64,000 nucleotides of DNA, taken from contig JODX01000013.1 in NCBI GenBank assembly GCA_000719105.1, forward strand, positions 1 through 64,000, read 5' to 3'. This stretch comes from Streptomyces sclerotialus. Lineage in GTDB: Bacteria; Actinomycetota; Actinomycetes; Streptomycetales; Streptomycetaceae. The notes below the pieces were generated by a model that saw only the letters and a program-made list of their open reading frames with translations, had not been told where the DNA came from and did not search any database. Position numbers and translations under genes: made by a program. Below, one piece after another: positions 45,473 through 54,208 of this stretch; the first letter of the stretch is position 1; the number at the start of each line of letters is the position of its first letter.

Positions 45473-45828
45473 GCCGACCCCCGGTCCCGGGCACGGGGTT
45501 CCGCCCGGAGGGCCGACCGGGCGGGACCCTCGTGGACGCCGGCGATCCCTGCGGGCCGTCGGATCAGCACAGTTCGACCGCCTCGCCGGCGAACACCACG
45601 GAGCCGCGGCGCAGTTGGCACACTGCGCCGCGGCTCCTCGCGACTTGAGCGGCCCCCGCCCCGATGCTCATGACGCTCGAAACGTTCCCGAAAAGGGCTA
45701 CCGATCGCGCAACTGTTCTGAAACAAGTTGGTGATGCAGCCCAACCGGGGCCCGCCGTCCCGAGTCTCACCCTGCAGCAAGGTGGACCAGGCATGTATTC
45801 AGGGGAAACAGGGGGTTCGGGGGGACGT
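45473..45828. other. Intergenic region Rpf-like gene to glycosyltransferase
   Basis: About 355 bases, including the hairpin at 45600-45637. AT-richer sequence at 45650-45740, containing TGAAACAAGTTGG, probably holds the promoter of the glycosyltransferase gene. An ATG at 45793 (AAGG upstream) could begin that protein 12 codons earlier. Confidence 0.4.
45600..45637 (+). terminator. Hairpin after Rpf-like gene
   Basis: A perfect 16-bp stem, 45600-45615 with 45622-45637 (GGAGCCGCGGCGCAGT and its complement), and a 6-base loop. It is 127 bases after the stop, without a T-run, and most likely terminates the upstream transcript. Confidence 0.75.
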
Positions 45829-47091
45829 ATGCATATTTCTTTCCTCATACACAACGCGTACGGCATCGGTGGAACGATCCGCACCACGTACAACCTCGCC
45901 AACACGCTCGTCGAGCAGCACGACGTCGAGATCGTCTCCGTCTTCCGCCACCGCGACGAACCGGTCTTCTCGTCCCACCCGCGGGTGCGTATGCGCCATC
46001 TCGTCGACGTCCGTGCGGACGGGGCGGACAGCGGCGACCCGGAGCTGGAGCGCCCGGCCCGTGTGTTCCCGCGCGCGGACGGCCGTTACCGGCAGTACAA
46101 CGCCCTCAGCGACCGGCGCATCGCCGAGCACCTCGCCACGGTCGACGCCGATGTCGTGGTGGGCACCCGGCCCGGTCTGAACGTGCACCTCGCGCGCCAG
46201 ACCCGCAGCGGCGTCATCCGGGTGGGCCAGGAGCACCTCACGCTCGACAACCACTCCGCGGCGCTGCGCCACACGCTGCGCGGCGTGTACCCGCGCCTCG
46301 ACGCCCTCACCACGACCACGGAGGCCGACGCCCGCTCCTACCGGAACAAGATGCGGCTGCCCGGCGTCCAGGTGCGGGCCGTGCCCAACCCGGTGCCCGC
46401 GCCGTCGATCGAGCCCGCGGACAGTACCGCCAAGTGGGTCGTCGCCGCGGGACGGCTGGCCCCCGTCAAGCGGTACGACCTGCTCGTCCGCGCCTTCGAC
46501 AAGGTGCGCGACCAGCGGCCCGACTGGCGGCTGAGGATCTACGGCGGAGGCGGCCAGAAGGCCAAACTCCGGGCGCTCATCGACGAGCTGGGCCTCTACA
46601 ACCACGTCTATCTGATGGGTCCCGCCCACCCCATCGAGCCGGAGTGGACCAAGGGCTCCATCGCCGCGGTCACCTCCAGCATGGAGTCCTTCGGCATGAC
46701 GATCGTCGAGGCCATGCGCTGCGGTCTGCCGGTGGTCTCCACCGACTGCCCGCACGGCCCCGGCGAGATCATCGACAACGGCGTCGACGGCCGTCTCGTC
46801 GAGGTCAACAACGTCGAGGCCATCGCCGCCGGAATACTGGAACTGATCAACGACGACGAGCTTCGGCAGCGGATGGCGCACGCGGCGCTCAAGGACTCCG
46901 AGCGCTTCGACCCGGCCCGTATCGCCGAGCAGTACGAGTCTCTCTTCTCCCAACTGGTCGGGCGTGACGGCCGCTCCCTCGGTGGACGGCTGCGCGGTTC
47001 ACTGCACCGGACCCGGGGCACCCTGCTCGGTGGTGCGTACTCCGTTCGGGATGCCGGACGCAAGGCCCTCAGGAAAGGACGCACCGCATGA
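45829..47091 (+). CDS. Glycosyltransferase family 4
   Basis: 420 aa from ATG 45829, where the GT-B fold starts (HISFLIHNAYGIGGTIRTTY); ATG 45793 is an alternative with better Shine-Dalgarno spacing. The acceptor domain is followed by KWVVAAGRLAPVKRYDLLVR (~202) and the donor-site EX7E motif SMESFGMTIVEAMRCGLPVV (~285), then DCPHGPGEIIDNG. The last ~45 residues are basic. It probably glycosylates a cell-envelope polymer, perhaps a teichoic acid type. The stop overlaps the next gene's ATG. Confidence 0.9.
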   Translation: MHISFLIHNAYGIGGTIRTTYNLANTLVEQHDVEIVSVFRHRDEPVFSSHPRVRMRHLVDVRADGADSGDPELERPARVFPRADGRYRQYNALSDRRIAEHLATVDADVVVGTRPGLNVHLARQTRSGVIRVGQEHLTLDNHSAALRHTLRGVYPRLDALTTTTEADARSYRNKMRLPGVQVRAVPNPVPAPSIEPADSTAKWVVAAGRLAPVKRYDLLVRAFDKVRDQRPDWRLRIYGGGGQKAKLRALIDELGLYNHVYLMGPAHPIEPEWTKGSIAAVTSSMESFGMTIVEAMRCGLPVVSTDCPHGPGEIIDNGVDGRLVEVNNVEAIAAGILELINDDELRQRMAHAALKDSERFDPARIAEQYESLFSQLVGRDGRSLGGRLRGSLHRTRGTLLGGAYSVRDAGRKALRKGRTA

Positions 47092-47930
47092 GCGCGACGG
47101 CTTCCCGGGCGGCGCACCGGAACTCCGGCGAGGAGACGGACGAGGACGCCCCCATGGCTCCGGTCGCCGACTGTGTCGCCGATGCCGCGGGCGGTCTCAC
47201 CTTCGACCTCACCGACCCCGGCGGACCGGGCCCCGTCCACCTGGTGCTGCGGCGCCGGGGCGGCGAGGGGGAGACGCGCCTGCCGCTCACCCCGTCCGGC
47301 ACCGGCCGGCTCCGGGCCGCGCTGCCCAGCGGCGCCGAACTCGCCGAGGGCCGCTGGGACGCGTACGTCCAGGTGGCCGACGGCACGCCGCAGCGCCTGG
47401 CACCCGGCCTCAACGACCTCCGGCAGCTCGTCGACCGCGTGCCCGGCGGCGCCACCGGCCGGATCGCCGTCCGCATCCCGTACGCCACCAAGCACGGCAA
47501 CCTCTCCGTGCGCAGCTGGCTGCGCGCCCCGCACGCGGAGGCGGGCGAGCTCCGGACCGGCGCGGACGGCCTCGGCGTCAGCGGCCGGGTGTACGGCACG
47601 TCGCTCACCCCGGACGCGTACGTCGAGGTCGCCGACCGGCAGGGCGCCCGGCCCGCGGAGCGCGCCGAACTCACCGCCGACGGCGACGCGTTCCACTGCA
47701 CCGTGGCGTACGGAGCGCCGGAGCCCGGCATCCGGGACCTGTGGCTGTGCCCGGCGGGCGAGACGGGGCCGCGGGTGCGGATCGCCCGGCTGCTGGACGA
47801 CGTGGCCGACAGGAAGCACATCTTCGTCTACCCGAAGGTGACGCTGGAGACGGAGCACGGCCCGGTGACGGCGGGGCCGTACTACACGACGGACAACGAC
47901 CTCTCGCTGCTGTTCGCCGCGGCGGACTGA
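47088..47930 (+). CDS. Uncharacterised protein coupled to a glycosyltransferase
   Basis: 280 aa, ATGA overlap with the glycosyltransferase. It is predicted to be rich in beta strands, with two similar halves: LTFDLTDPGGPGPVHLVLRR with EGRWDAYVQVADGTPQRLAP, and VSGRVYGTSLTPDAYVEVAD with FHCTVAYGAPEPGIRDLWLC. The pattern suggests two beta-sandwich domains. The C-terminal block DVADRKHIFVYPKVTLETEH ends with YYTTDNDLSLLF. There is no signal peptide. I know similar domains attached to teichoic-acid-type polyol transferases, so a substrate- or polymer-binding partner role is a guess. Confidence 0.75.
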   Translation: MSATASRAAHRNSGEETDEDAPMAPVADCVADAAGGLTFDLTDPGGPGPVHLVLRRRGGEGETRLPLTPSGTGRLRAALPSGAELAEGRWDAYVQVADGTPQRLAPGLNDLRQLVDRVPGGATGRIAVRIPYATKHGNLSVRSWLRAPHAEAGELRTGADGLGVSGRVYGTSLTPDAYVEVADRQGARPAERAELTADGDAFHCTVAYGAPEPGIRDLWLCPAGETGPRVRIARLLDDVADRKHIFVYPKVTLETEHGPVTAGPYYTTDNDLSLLFAAAD

Positions 47931-47989
47931 GACGACGGGACGGACCTCGCGGACAGCGACTGTCCGCCAGGGCTGGCACACTCGCACCC

Positions 47990-49000
47990 ATGGTGGAGAC
48001 ATCGGCACGTCTGCTGCGTCTGCTCTCGCTCCTGCAGGCCCACCGGGAGTGGTCCGGCGCCGAGCTGGCCGAGCGCCTCGGCGTCACCGCGCGCACGGTC
48101 CGCCGGGACGTGGACCGGCTGCGGGAGCTCGGCTACCCCGTGGACGCCAGCCCCGGCACGGGCGGCGGCTACCGGCTCGGCGCGGGGGCCGAGCTGCCCC
48201 CGCTGCTGCTGGACGACGACGAGGCGGTCGCCGTGGCCGTGGGACTGCGCACGGCGGCGGGGCAGGGCATCGAGGGCATCGGGGAGTCGTCGGTGCGCGC
48301 CCTCGCCAAGCTCGAACAGGTCCTGCCGCACCGGCTGCGGCGCCGGGTGGGCGCCCTCAACGCGTACACGGTGCCGGTACTGCGCGCCGCCGGGCCCTCG
48401 GCCGTGGACCCGGCCGTCCTCACCGAACTGGCCCACGCCTGCCGGGACGCCGAGCGCCTCCGCTTCGCATACCGCGGTCACGACGGCGCCACCGCCCGCC
48501 GCACGGTCGAACCGCACCGGCTGGTGTGCACCGAGCGCCGCTGGTACCTGGTCGCCTGGGACGTCGACCGGGCCGGCTGGCGCACCTTCCGCGTCGACCG
48601 CGTCACGCCGACGCCGCCGCACGGCCCGCGCTTCGTCCCGCGCCGGCCGCCCGCAGAGGACCTCGCCGCGTACGTCTCCCAGGGCATCTCCAGCCGGGCG
48701 TACGCCGAGCAGGCCGTGGTCCGGCTCCTGGCGCCGCTGGAGGAGGCGGCCGAGCGGGTCCCGCCCTACGCCGGGACGCTGGAGGCGGAGTCGCCCGAGA
48801 GCTGTCTGCTGCGCACCGGGGCGTCGGGCTTCGAGGCGATGGCCGCCCATCTGGTGTGGATCGGCATCGAGTTCGAGGTCGTGGAACCGTACGGGCTCGT
48901 CGAGGCGGTCAGAGCGGCTCGTGACCGTCTGTCGGCCGCTCTTGACCGATGTGGATCTGCGGGCTCTCCTCCTGGCCGGACCGGGTCTGGGGCGGCGTGA
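47990..49000 (+). CDS. WYL-domain transcriptional regulator
   Basis: 336 aa from ATG. The N-terminal HTH (~5-60) contains [20 protein letters not shown] followed by [20 protein letters not shown]. The middle WYL domain (~145-225) has [20 protein letters not shown] and [20 protein letters not shown], then the C-terminal WCX extension. WYL regulators bind nucleic-acid-like or small ligands and often control DNA damage or defence genes. Here no target is evident. Its 3' end overlaps the convergent ctaD gene by 92 bases. Confidence 0.92.
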   Translation: MVETSARLLRLLSLLQAHREWSGAELAERLGVTARTVRRDVDRLRELGYPVDASPGTGGGYRLGAGAELPPLLLDDDEAVAVAVGLRTAAGQGIEGIGESSVRALAKLEQVLPHRLRRRVGALNAYTVPVLRAAGPSAVDPAVLTELAHACRDAERLRFAYRGHDGATARRTVEPHRLVCTERRWYLVAWDVDRAGWRTFRVDRVTPTPPHGPRFVPRRPPAEDLAAYVSQGISSRAYAEQAVVRLLAPLEEAAERVPPYAGTLEAESPESCLLRTGASGFEAMAAHLVWIGIEFEVVEPYGLVEAVRAARDRLSAALDRCGSAGSPPGRTGSGAA

Positions 49001-50639
49001 TCGCCGCGAACGAGGGGTGGTGCAGGTCGAACGCCGGGGACTCGGAGCGGATCCGGGGCAGCGTGACGAAGTTGTGCCGCGGCGGCGGGCACGAGGTCGC
49101 CCACTCCAGGGACCGCCCGAACCCCCAGGGGTCGTCCACCTCGACCTTCGTGCCGTACTTCGCGGTCCGCCACACGTTGTAGAGGAACGGCAGCGTCGAC
49201 AGGCCGAGCAGGAACGCGCCGATCGACGAGACGGTGTTGAGCGCCGTGAAGCCGTCGGCGGCCAGGTAGTCCGCGTACCGGCGCGGCATGCCCTCCGCGC
49301 CCAGCCAGTGCTGCACCAGGAAGGTGGCGTGGAAGCCGGCGAACAGCGTCCAGAAGTGCATCTTGCCGAGCCGCTCGTCGAGCATCTTGCCGGTGAACTT
49401 CGGCCACCAGAAGTAGAACCCGGCGAACGTCGCGAAGACCACCGTGCCGAACACGACGTAGTGGAAGTGCGCCACGACGAAGTAGGTGTCCGTGACGTGG
49501 AAGTCCATCGGCGGCGAGGCCAGGATCACCCCGGTCAGCCCGCCGAACAGGAACGTCACCAGGAAGCCGGTCGACCACAGCATCGGCGTCTCGAAGGAGA
49601 GCGACCCCTTCAGCATCGTCCCCGTCCAGTTGAAGAACTTCACACCCGTGGGGATGGCGATCAGGAAGGTCATGAAGGAGAAGAACGGCAGCAGCGCCGC
49701 GCCCGTGGCGAACATGTGGTGCGCCCACACGACCATCGACAGCCCGGTGATCGCCATGGTGGCGCCGACCAGGGTCAGATAGCCGAAGATCGGCTTCCGG
49801 CTGAAGACCGGGATGATCTCCGTGACGATCCCGAAGAACGGGAGCGCGATGATGTACACCTCGGGGTGCCCGAAGAACCAGAACAGGTGCTGCCACAGCA
49901 GCGCCCCGCCGTTCTCCGGGGCGAACACCACCGCGCCGAACCGCCGGTCGGCCTCCAGCACCAGCAGTGCGGCCGCCAGCACCGGGAACGCCATCAGGAT
50001 CAGGATCGACGTGAACAGGGTGTTCCAGACGAAGATCGGCATCCGGAACATCGTCATGCCCGGGGCGCGCATACCGATGATGGTGGTCAGGAAGTTCACC
50101 GCGCCGAGGATCGTGCCGAACCCGGCGAGCGCGAGGCCCATGATCCACATGTCGGGCCCGACGCCCGGTGACCGCTCCGGACCGCTGAGCGGGGTGTAGG
50201 CGGTCCAGCCGAAGTCGGCGGCCCCCGACGGGGTCAGCAGCGAGCCGAGCACGATCAGTCCGCCGAAGAGGAAGAACCAGTACGACAGCATGTTCAGCCG
50301 CGGGAAGGCGACGTCGGGCGCACCTATCTGCAGCGGCATGAGCTCGTTGGCGAATCCGGCGAACGTCGGTGTCGCGAACAGCAGCAGCATGATCGTGCCG
50401 TGCATGGTGAACAGCTGGTTGAACTGCTCGCTGTCCATGAGCTGCAGTCCCGGGCGGCCGAGCTCCGCCCGCATCAGCAGCGCCATCAGACCGCCGACCA
50501 GGAAGAAGGCGAACGAGGTGATCAGGTAGAGGTGCCCGATCTTCTTGTGGTCCGTGGTGGTCAGCCAGTCGACCACCAGTCTCCCCGGCCGCCTGGTCCT
50601 GACGGGTGGCGCCGTCGCCTGCGCGGTGTCCGTGCCCAT
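48909..50639 (-). CDS. ctaD: Cytochrome c oxidase subunit I, stand-alone copy
   Basis: 576 aa. ATG 50639 has AAGGGG about 7 bases upstream on the coding strand; the longer frame is rejected. Twelve hydrophobic helices are expected. Haem and copper ligands are visible: [12 protein letters not shown] (~83), [17 protein letters not shown] (~254, with the His-Tyr of CuB), WAHHMFATG (~305) and [13 protein letters not shown] (~387). It belongs to the aa3 oxidase family. No ctaC, ctaE or ctaF gene is next to it, so this is probably a second ctaD paralogue, used under special conditions or assembled with subunits encoded elsewhere. Confidence 0.94.
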   Translation of the reverse strand: MGTDTAQATAPPVRTRRPGRLVVDWLTTTDHKKIGHLYLITSFAFFLVGGLMALLMRAELGRPGLQLMDSEQFNQLFTMHGTIMLLLFATPTFAGFANELMPLQIGAPDVAFPRLNMLSYWFFLFGGLIVLGSLLTPSGAADFGWTAYTPLSGPERSPGVGPDMWIMGLALAGFGTILGAVNFLTTIIGMRAPGMTMFRMPIFVWNTLFTSILILMAFPVLAAALLVLEADRRFGAVVFAPENGGALLWQHLFWFFGHPEVYIIALPFFGIVTEIIPVFSRKPIFGYLTLVGATMAITGLSMVVWAHHMFATGAALLPFFSFMTFLIAIPTGVKFFNWTGTMLKGSLSFETPMLWSTGFLVTFLFGGLTGVILASPPMDFHVTDTYFVVAHFHYVVFGTVVFATFAGFYFWWPKFTGKMLDERLGKMHFWTLFAGFHATFLVQHWLGAEGMPRRYADYLAADGFTALNTVSSIGAFLLGLSTLPFLYNVWRTAKYGTKVEVDDPWGFGRSLEWATSCPPPRHNFVTLPRIRSESPAFDLHHPSFAAITPPQTRSGQEESPQIHIGQERPTDGHEPL

Positions 50640-51035
50640 CGCTCGCCCCTTCGCCGTCGCGTCCCGGGCCTGCTGAAGCCCACCCATGATGCGCGCCTCG
50701 CCCGGGACTCCGACAGGGGGCGTACGGAGACGTTCCGCGGAACCGTACGACGCGCGCGCGGACCCGCTTCCGGACGGTCCGGAAATCGATGGGGGAAAGC
50801 AGTGGCCCGTACGACGGATCCCCGCTTTCCGTCCCGCTATTCGAAACGGTGGCGTGCCGATCGGCAATTGCGTAGGGCAAGGCGCGGGACACGGACGGGA
50901 CCGCCCGTACGTGTGACGCGGTCCGGCCGAAACCCTGTCGTTGTTCTGTGACACAAGTGTGATCGCCGGATGACCGTGACCCTTCGTGGCGGACCTGGAC
51001 TTCCCTGCCTCCGGAGTGCCGCCTAACGTGGCGTC
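50640..51035. other. Divergent region between ctaD and I78 inhibitor
   Basis: About 400 bases. It should hold the promoters of ctaD (minus strand) and of the small inhibitor gene. AT-richer patches at 50845-50875 (CTATTCGAAACGGTGGC) and 50938-50965 (TTGTTCTGTGACACAAGTG, with the small inverted repeat TGTGACACA) are the only hints. No ORF with coding character was found. Confidence 0.4.
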
Positions 51036-51251
51036 ATGGCACCCGATCACACCTCGCCCCAAGAACCCCAGGACATGCCGGACGCCTATGTGGGCCTCGA
51101 CGAGGGGAGCGCCGAACGCCGCGCCCGTGAGCACGGCTGGTCCACCGTCAGGTCAGTGCCGCCGGGCGCGATCATCACCATGGAGTACCGCGTGGGCCGG
51201 CTCAACTTCGAGGTCCGGGACGGCCGGGTGGCCCGCTGCTGGAAGGGCTGA
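51036..51251 (+). CDS. I78 family peptidase inhibitor
   Basis: 71 aa. The whole second half, [20 protein letters not shown] with RVARCWKG, is the conserved core of the I78 inhibitors, which block serine peptidases. The N-terminal 20 residues are hydrophilic with no signal peptide, so it is probably intracellular. Its target is unknown. It is followed by a 22-bp hairpin shared with the convergent PAP2 gene. Confidence 0.85.
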   Translation: MAPDHTSPQEPQDMPDAYVGLDEGSAERRAREHGWSTVRSVPPGAIITMEYRVGRLNFEVRDGRVARCWKG

Positions 51252-51266
51252 ACGGCCGGAGCGGAC

Positions 51267-51314
51267 GGAAGGCACGAGGCCCGGCTCCTCGGGGAGCCGG
51301 GCCTCGTGCCTTCC
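51267..51314. terminator. Strong bidirectional terminator hairpin
   Basis: Perfect 22-bp inverted repeat (51267-51288 with 51293-51314), loop TCGG, between the stop of the I78 gene (51251) and the stop of the minus-strand PAP2 gene (51360). It is the longest perfect stem in the window. Confidence 0.9.
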
Positions 51315-51359
51315 GTGTCGCGGGCGCCGGAAGGGTGCGTACCGGCCCGCTGTCTCGTG

Positions 51360-52442
51360 TCAGCCCCCGGTGAGCGGGCGGGCCGACGTGGTCGTGGTGC
51401 GCGGCACTCTGTCCGCGTGCGGCGGGCGGCGGCTGCCGCCCGGCGTGACCGGCGACCGCTCCGAACGGGTCGTGTGCGGGCCCGGCGCCAGGTGCGGCTG
51501 CGACCGGGCGGACCGCGCCACGACGGACGTGTCGCGGGCCGCGGCCGGTTCCTCGGCGGGCCTGCGGGGTGCGGTGCCGTCCGCCGGGACGTGGGGCGTG
51601 GCCTGCTCGGCGGGCCTGCGCAGCGTGGTGACCGGCGTGGCCACGGGCGGCGCGGCCGGGGCCGGCGCGAGGGCCGGACGCCCGTACCGGGCCCGCAGGG
51701 TGTCGCGCAGCGAGAAGATCCAGGCCTCGGCGCGGGCGATCAGCGGCTCGAACCAGGGCAGCGCCAGCAGGATCAGCAGACCGGCGATCCAGCCCAGCAG
51801 GACGTCGCTCAGCCAGTGGGTGCCGATGTAGACCGTGCTGAGGCCGACGCCGAGCGAGATCACCGCGGAGAGGGCGGACAGCCAGCGCCGCGCCCTCGGG
51901 GTGGAGGCCAGATAGGCGAGGATGCCCCAGGTCACGACGGCGTTCGCGGTGTGGCCCGAAGGAAATATGTCGCCGCCCAGCCACATCTCGTTGGAGCCGA
52001 TCTCGGTCGCGTAGTGCGGTCCGAGGCGGCCCATGCCGTACTTCGCCGCGCCGACCGTGACGTTCAGCAGCAGCAGGGACACGCCGAGCGCGAGCATCGG
52101 GCGCAGGGTGTGCTGCCGCCACGAGCGCCAGCCCAGCCAGGCCGCCACCATCACGGCGGTGGGGCCGCGCTGGCCCAGGACCACGTAGTAGTCGATGAAC
52201 GCGTGGATCTCCGGCCACTGCTGGTACGGGCGGAAGAACATCAGCTGCCAGTCGAGCCGGACCAGCCACGAGGTGATGAGCACGGCCCACACGATGGCGG
52301 CGTAGAAGGCCAGAGTGGCGGAGAAGAGCACGACCCGGTGCCGGCTCATCGACGGCACGTCGATGTGGGCCGGCCGTTCCGGCTCACGGTCCAGCCGGGC
52401 GAAGACCCGCTCCAGACGAGTCAGCTTTCGTTCGGTACGCAC
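51360..52442 (-). CDS. PAP2-family membrane phosphatase
   Basis: 360 aa from GTG. There are about six membrane segments (~40-235). Phosphatase motifs: AAKYGMGRLGP (~135, a form of motif 1), IFPSGHTANAV (~158, motif 2 with catalytic His) and STVYIGTHWLSDVLLG (~200, motif 3). The cytoplasmic tail from ~245 is long, Pro/Arg/Thr-rich and disordered. It probably dephosphorylates a lipid phosphate such as phosphatidate or undecaprenyl diphosphate on the outer face of the membrane. The tail is unusual in length for PAP2 proteins. Confidence 0.9.
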   Translation of the reverse strand: MRTERKLTRLERVFARLDREPERPAHIDVPSMSRHRVVLFSATLAFYAAIVWAVLITSWLVRLDWQLMFFRPYQQWPEIHAFIDYYVVLGQRGPTAVMVAAWLGWRSWRQHTLRPMLALGVSLLLLNVTVGAAKYGMGRLGPHYATEIGSNEMWLGGDIFPSGHTANAVVTWGILAYLASTPRARRWLSALSAVISLGVGLSTVYIGTHWLSDVLLGWIAGLLILLALPWFEPLIARAEAWIFSLRDTLRARYGRPALAPAPAAPPVATPVTTLRRPAEQATPHVPADGTAPRRPAEEPAAARDTSVVARSARSQPHLAPGPHTTRSERSPVTPGGSRRPPHADRVPRTTTTSARPLTGG

Positions 52443-52713
52443 GTCAATCGACGTTACAGCGAGTGAGCTCCGATCCGGTCCGAATCACTCGGTTTGTGAT
52501 GACGATGTGATGTGGGAAACCTCTCAGACCGGGGTTTATTCTCGCCAAATCCCTAATCAGTGGGCGGGTACCGCCTGCAATTCCAGTGTGGATTCGGTGA
52601 CGCGGTTTCGTTGCCCTTTTGAATTCGTTCACCGAATGCTGGGGCCGATTTCTCCGCGCCATCACGGAGCGCACACGGCGGGGCTGGAAGTGATCAAGAC
52701 CCGACCGGAATGA
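52443..52713. other. AT-rich intergenic region upstream of PAP2 gene
   Basis: About 270 bases with clearly lower G+C than the window average (for example 52530-52640). It lies between two minus-strand genes and should carry the PAP2 promoter. No ORF or clear structure is seen. Low G+C may reflect a promoter-dense region or remnant foreign DNA. Confidence 0.4.
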
Positions 52714-53907
52714 TCATGGCGGGCCGGAGCCGTTGAGCCAGAACGCCCCGTAGGCCGCCGACACCGCCGCGAGCGCCACGACGACCGGCGCCGACCTGGC
52801 GGTACGCAGCCGGGCCAGGGCCGTGGCGAGGGGCAGGAGGAGGGGGAAGGCGGGCATCAGCAGGCGCGGTTTCGAGCCGAAGTAGCCGGACGCGCACAGG
52901 GCGAGCGCCACTACCGCTCCCGTGTACACGAGCACGGGCAGTGGCTGTCTTCGGCGGACGCCCGCGACGTACAGCGCGACGACCAGTGCGACGCCGGCGA
53001 CCAGGCCGGCACCGGCGAGCGCCGACGGGAACGACGTGAACCGGTCCGCGACGAACCGCGCGAAGGCGTAACCGCCGTCGAAGCCGTTGCGCCAGCCCGC
53101 CTGGACGTCCAGATAGCCGAGCGGCCCGCCGCCGGTGCGGTACCCGACCCACAGCACATAACCGGCGGCGCCCAGGGGCGCGAGCAGCATGCCGAGGGCG
53201 CGTGACGTAAAAGACGCGCTACCTGATGCGCCCATGCTCCCGTTTGCCACGAACGAGGGACGCCGGTCACCTTCGCGGTCCCTCATGTACGAGACCAGTG
53301 CCGCCGCCCACACCGCCGCGGCCACCGCGAGCCCCACCGGACGGGTCAGCCCGGCGAGCGAGGCCAGCACGCCCGCGGCGACCCAGCGGCCGGTCAGCAC
53401 CGCGTACAGCGCCCACGCGGCCAGCGCCGTGAACAGCGACTCGGTGTACGCCATGGACTGCACGATGCCGACCGGCAGCGCGGCCCACAGCAGCACCGCG
53501 AAGGTCCCCGCCCGGCGCCCGTACAGACGGTCCGTGACGGCGAAGATCCCCCAGGCGGCGGCGAGGGAGGCCAGGGCGGCGACGAGCAGGCCCGCGTCCG
53601 CGTACGACAGCGGGGTCACCGCCGACACCGCTCTTTCCAGCCAGGGCAGCAGCGGGAAGAAGGCCAGATTCGAGTGCACGTCCCCGTTCGGGAGACGGAC
53701 CTCGTAGCCGTAGCCGAGCTCCGCGACCCGCACGTACCAGAGCGAGTCCCAGCGGGCGGACAGCAGCGTGTGCGCGTCCGCGCCGCGCGCCGCGCTCCAC
53801 ACGGCGAGGACCACCAGCCCCAGCGCTCGGACGGCGGCGTAGCCGAGGAGCGCGGGGGCGGCCCTGCGCAACAGGGGCGGAGAAGGGCGCGTCACAAGAT
53901 CGGTCAC
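52714..53907 (-). CDS. PIG-V-like mannosyltransferase / GT39-type integral membrane glycosyltransferase
   Basis: 397 aa from GTG 53907; GTG 53895 is possible. About ten to twelve hydrophobic segments are present. An early luminal-loop motif, SARWDSLWYVRVAELGYGYE (~50), has the R-W-D-x2-W-Y pattern of PIG-V and other prenol-phosphate-mannose-using transferases, and AYTESLFTALAAWALYAVL (~153) is conserved with them. It probably mannosylates envelope glycans or proteins outside the membrane. Residues ~215-236 come from a lower-G+C segment that looks inserted in a loop (53201-53260). Confidence 0.85.
   Translation of the reverse strand: MTDLVTRPSPPLLRRAAPALLGYAAVRALGLVVLAVWSAARGADAHTLLSARWDSLWYVRVAELGYGYEVRLPNGDVHSNLAFFPLLPWLERAVSAVTPLSYADAGLLVAALASLAAAWGIFAVTDRLYGRRAGTFAVLLWAALPVGIVQSMAYTESLFTALAAWALYAVLTGRWVAAGVLASLAGLTRPVGLAVAAAVWAAALVSYMRDREGDRRPSFVANGSMGASGSASFTSRALGMLLAPLGAAGYVLWVGYRTGGGPLGYLDVQAGWRNGFDGGYAFARFVADRFTSFPSALAGAGLVAGVALVVALYVAGVRRRQPLPVLVYTGAVVALALCASGYFGSKPRLLMPAFPLLLPLATALARLRTARSAPVVVALAAVSAAYGAFWLNGSGPP
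53201..53260. repeat. Possible inserted low-G+C segment inside mannosyltransferase gene
   Basis: 36 of the 60 bases are G or C (60%), against well over 70% around it. It encodes RPSFVANGSMGASGSASFTS in a loop between predicted membrane helices. The sequence starts with CGTGACGTAAAAGACGCG, an imperfect palindrome. It resembles a small insertion element, but only one copy is in this window, so this is a tentative call. Confidence 0.4.
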
Positions 53908-54208
53908 GCGCTCGATTATCGGTGCGGCCCGGAACCGGAGGGCCGCGCAAGGACGTCGTGGGCCGTGAACGTGAGCCGTGACGGAGGGCCGCGACGGCGC
54001 CCGCCACGCCCGCGTGGCACACACCACACCCCGTACGAAAGTCCCATGAGAGGCCCGCCACTCGCCTCTGGCGGGAACTCGCGTACGCTGACGGCTCACT
54101 CGCCGTTCGATGCGCGGGTCCGGGACACCGCTCCTCCCGGGCCGCAGCCGCCGGGACGTCCCCACCCGCGGTCCGCCGGGCGCGAGGGAACATCTGGGAG
54201 GTACGCAC

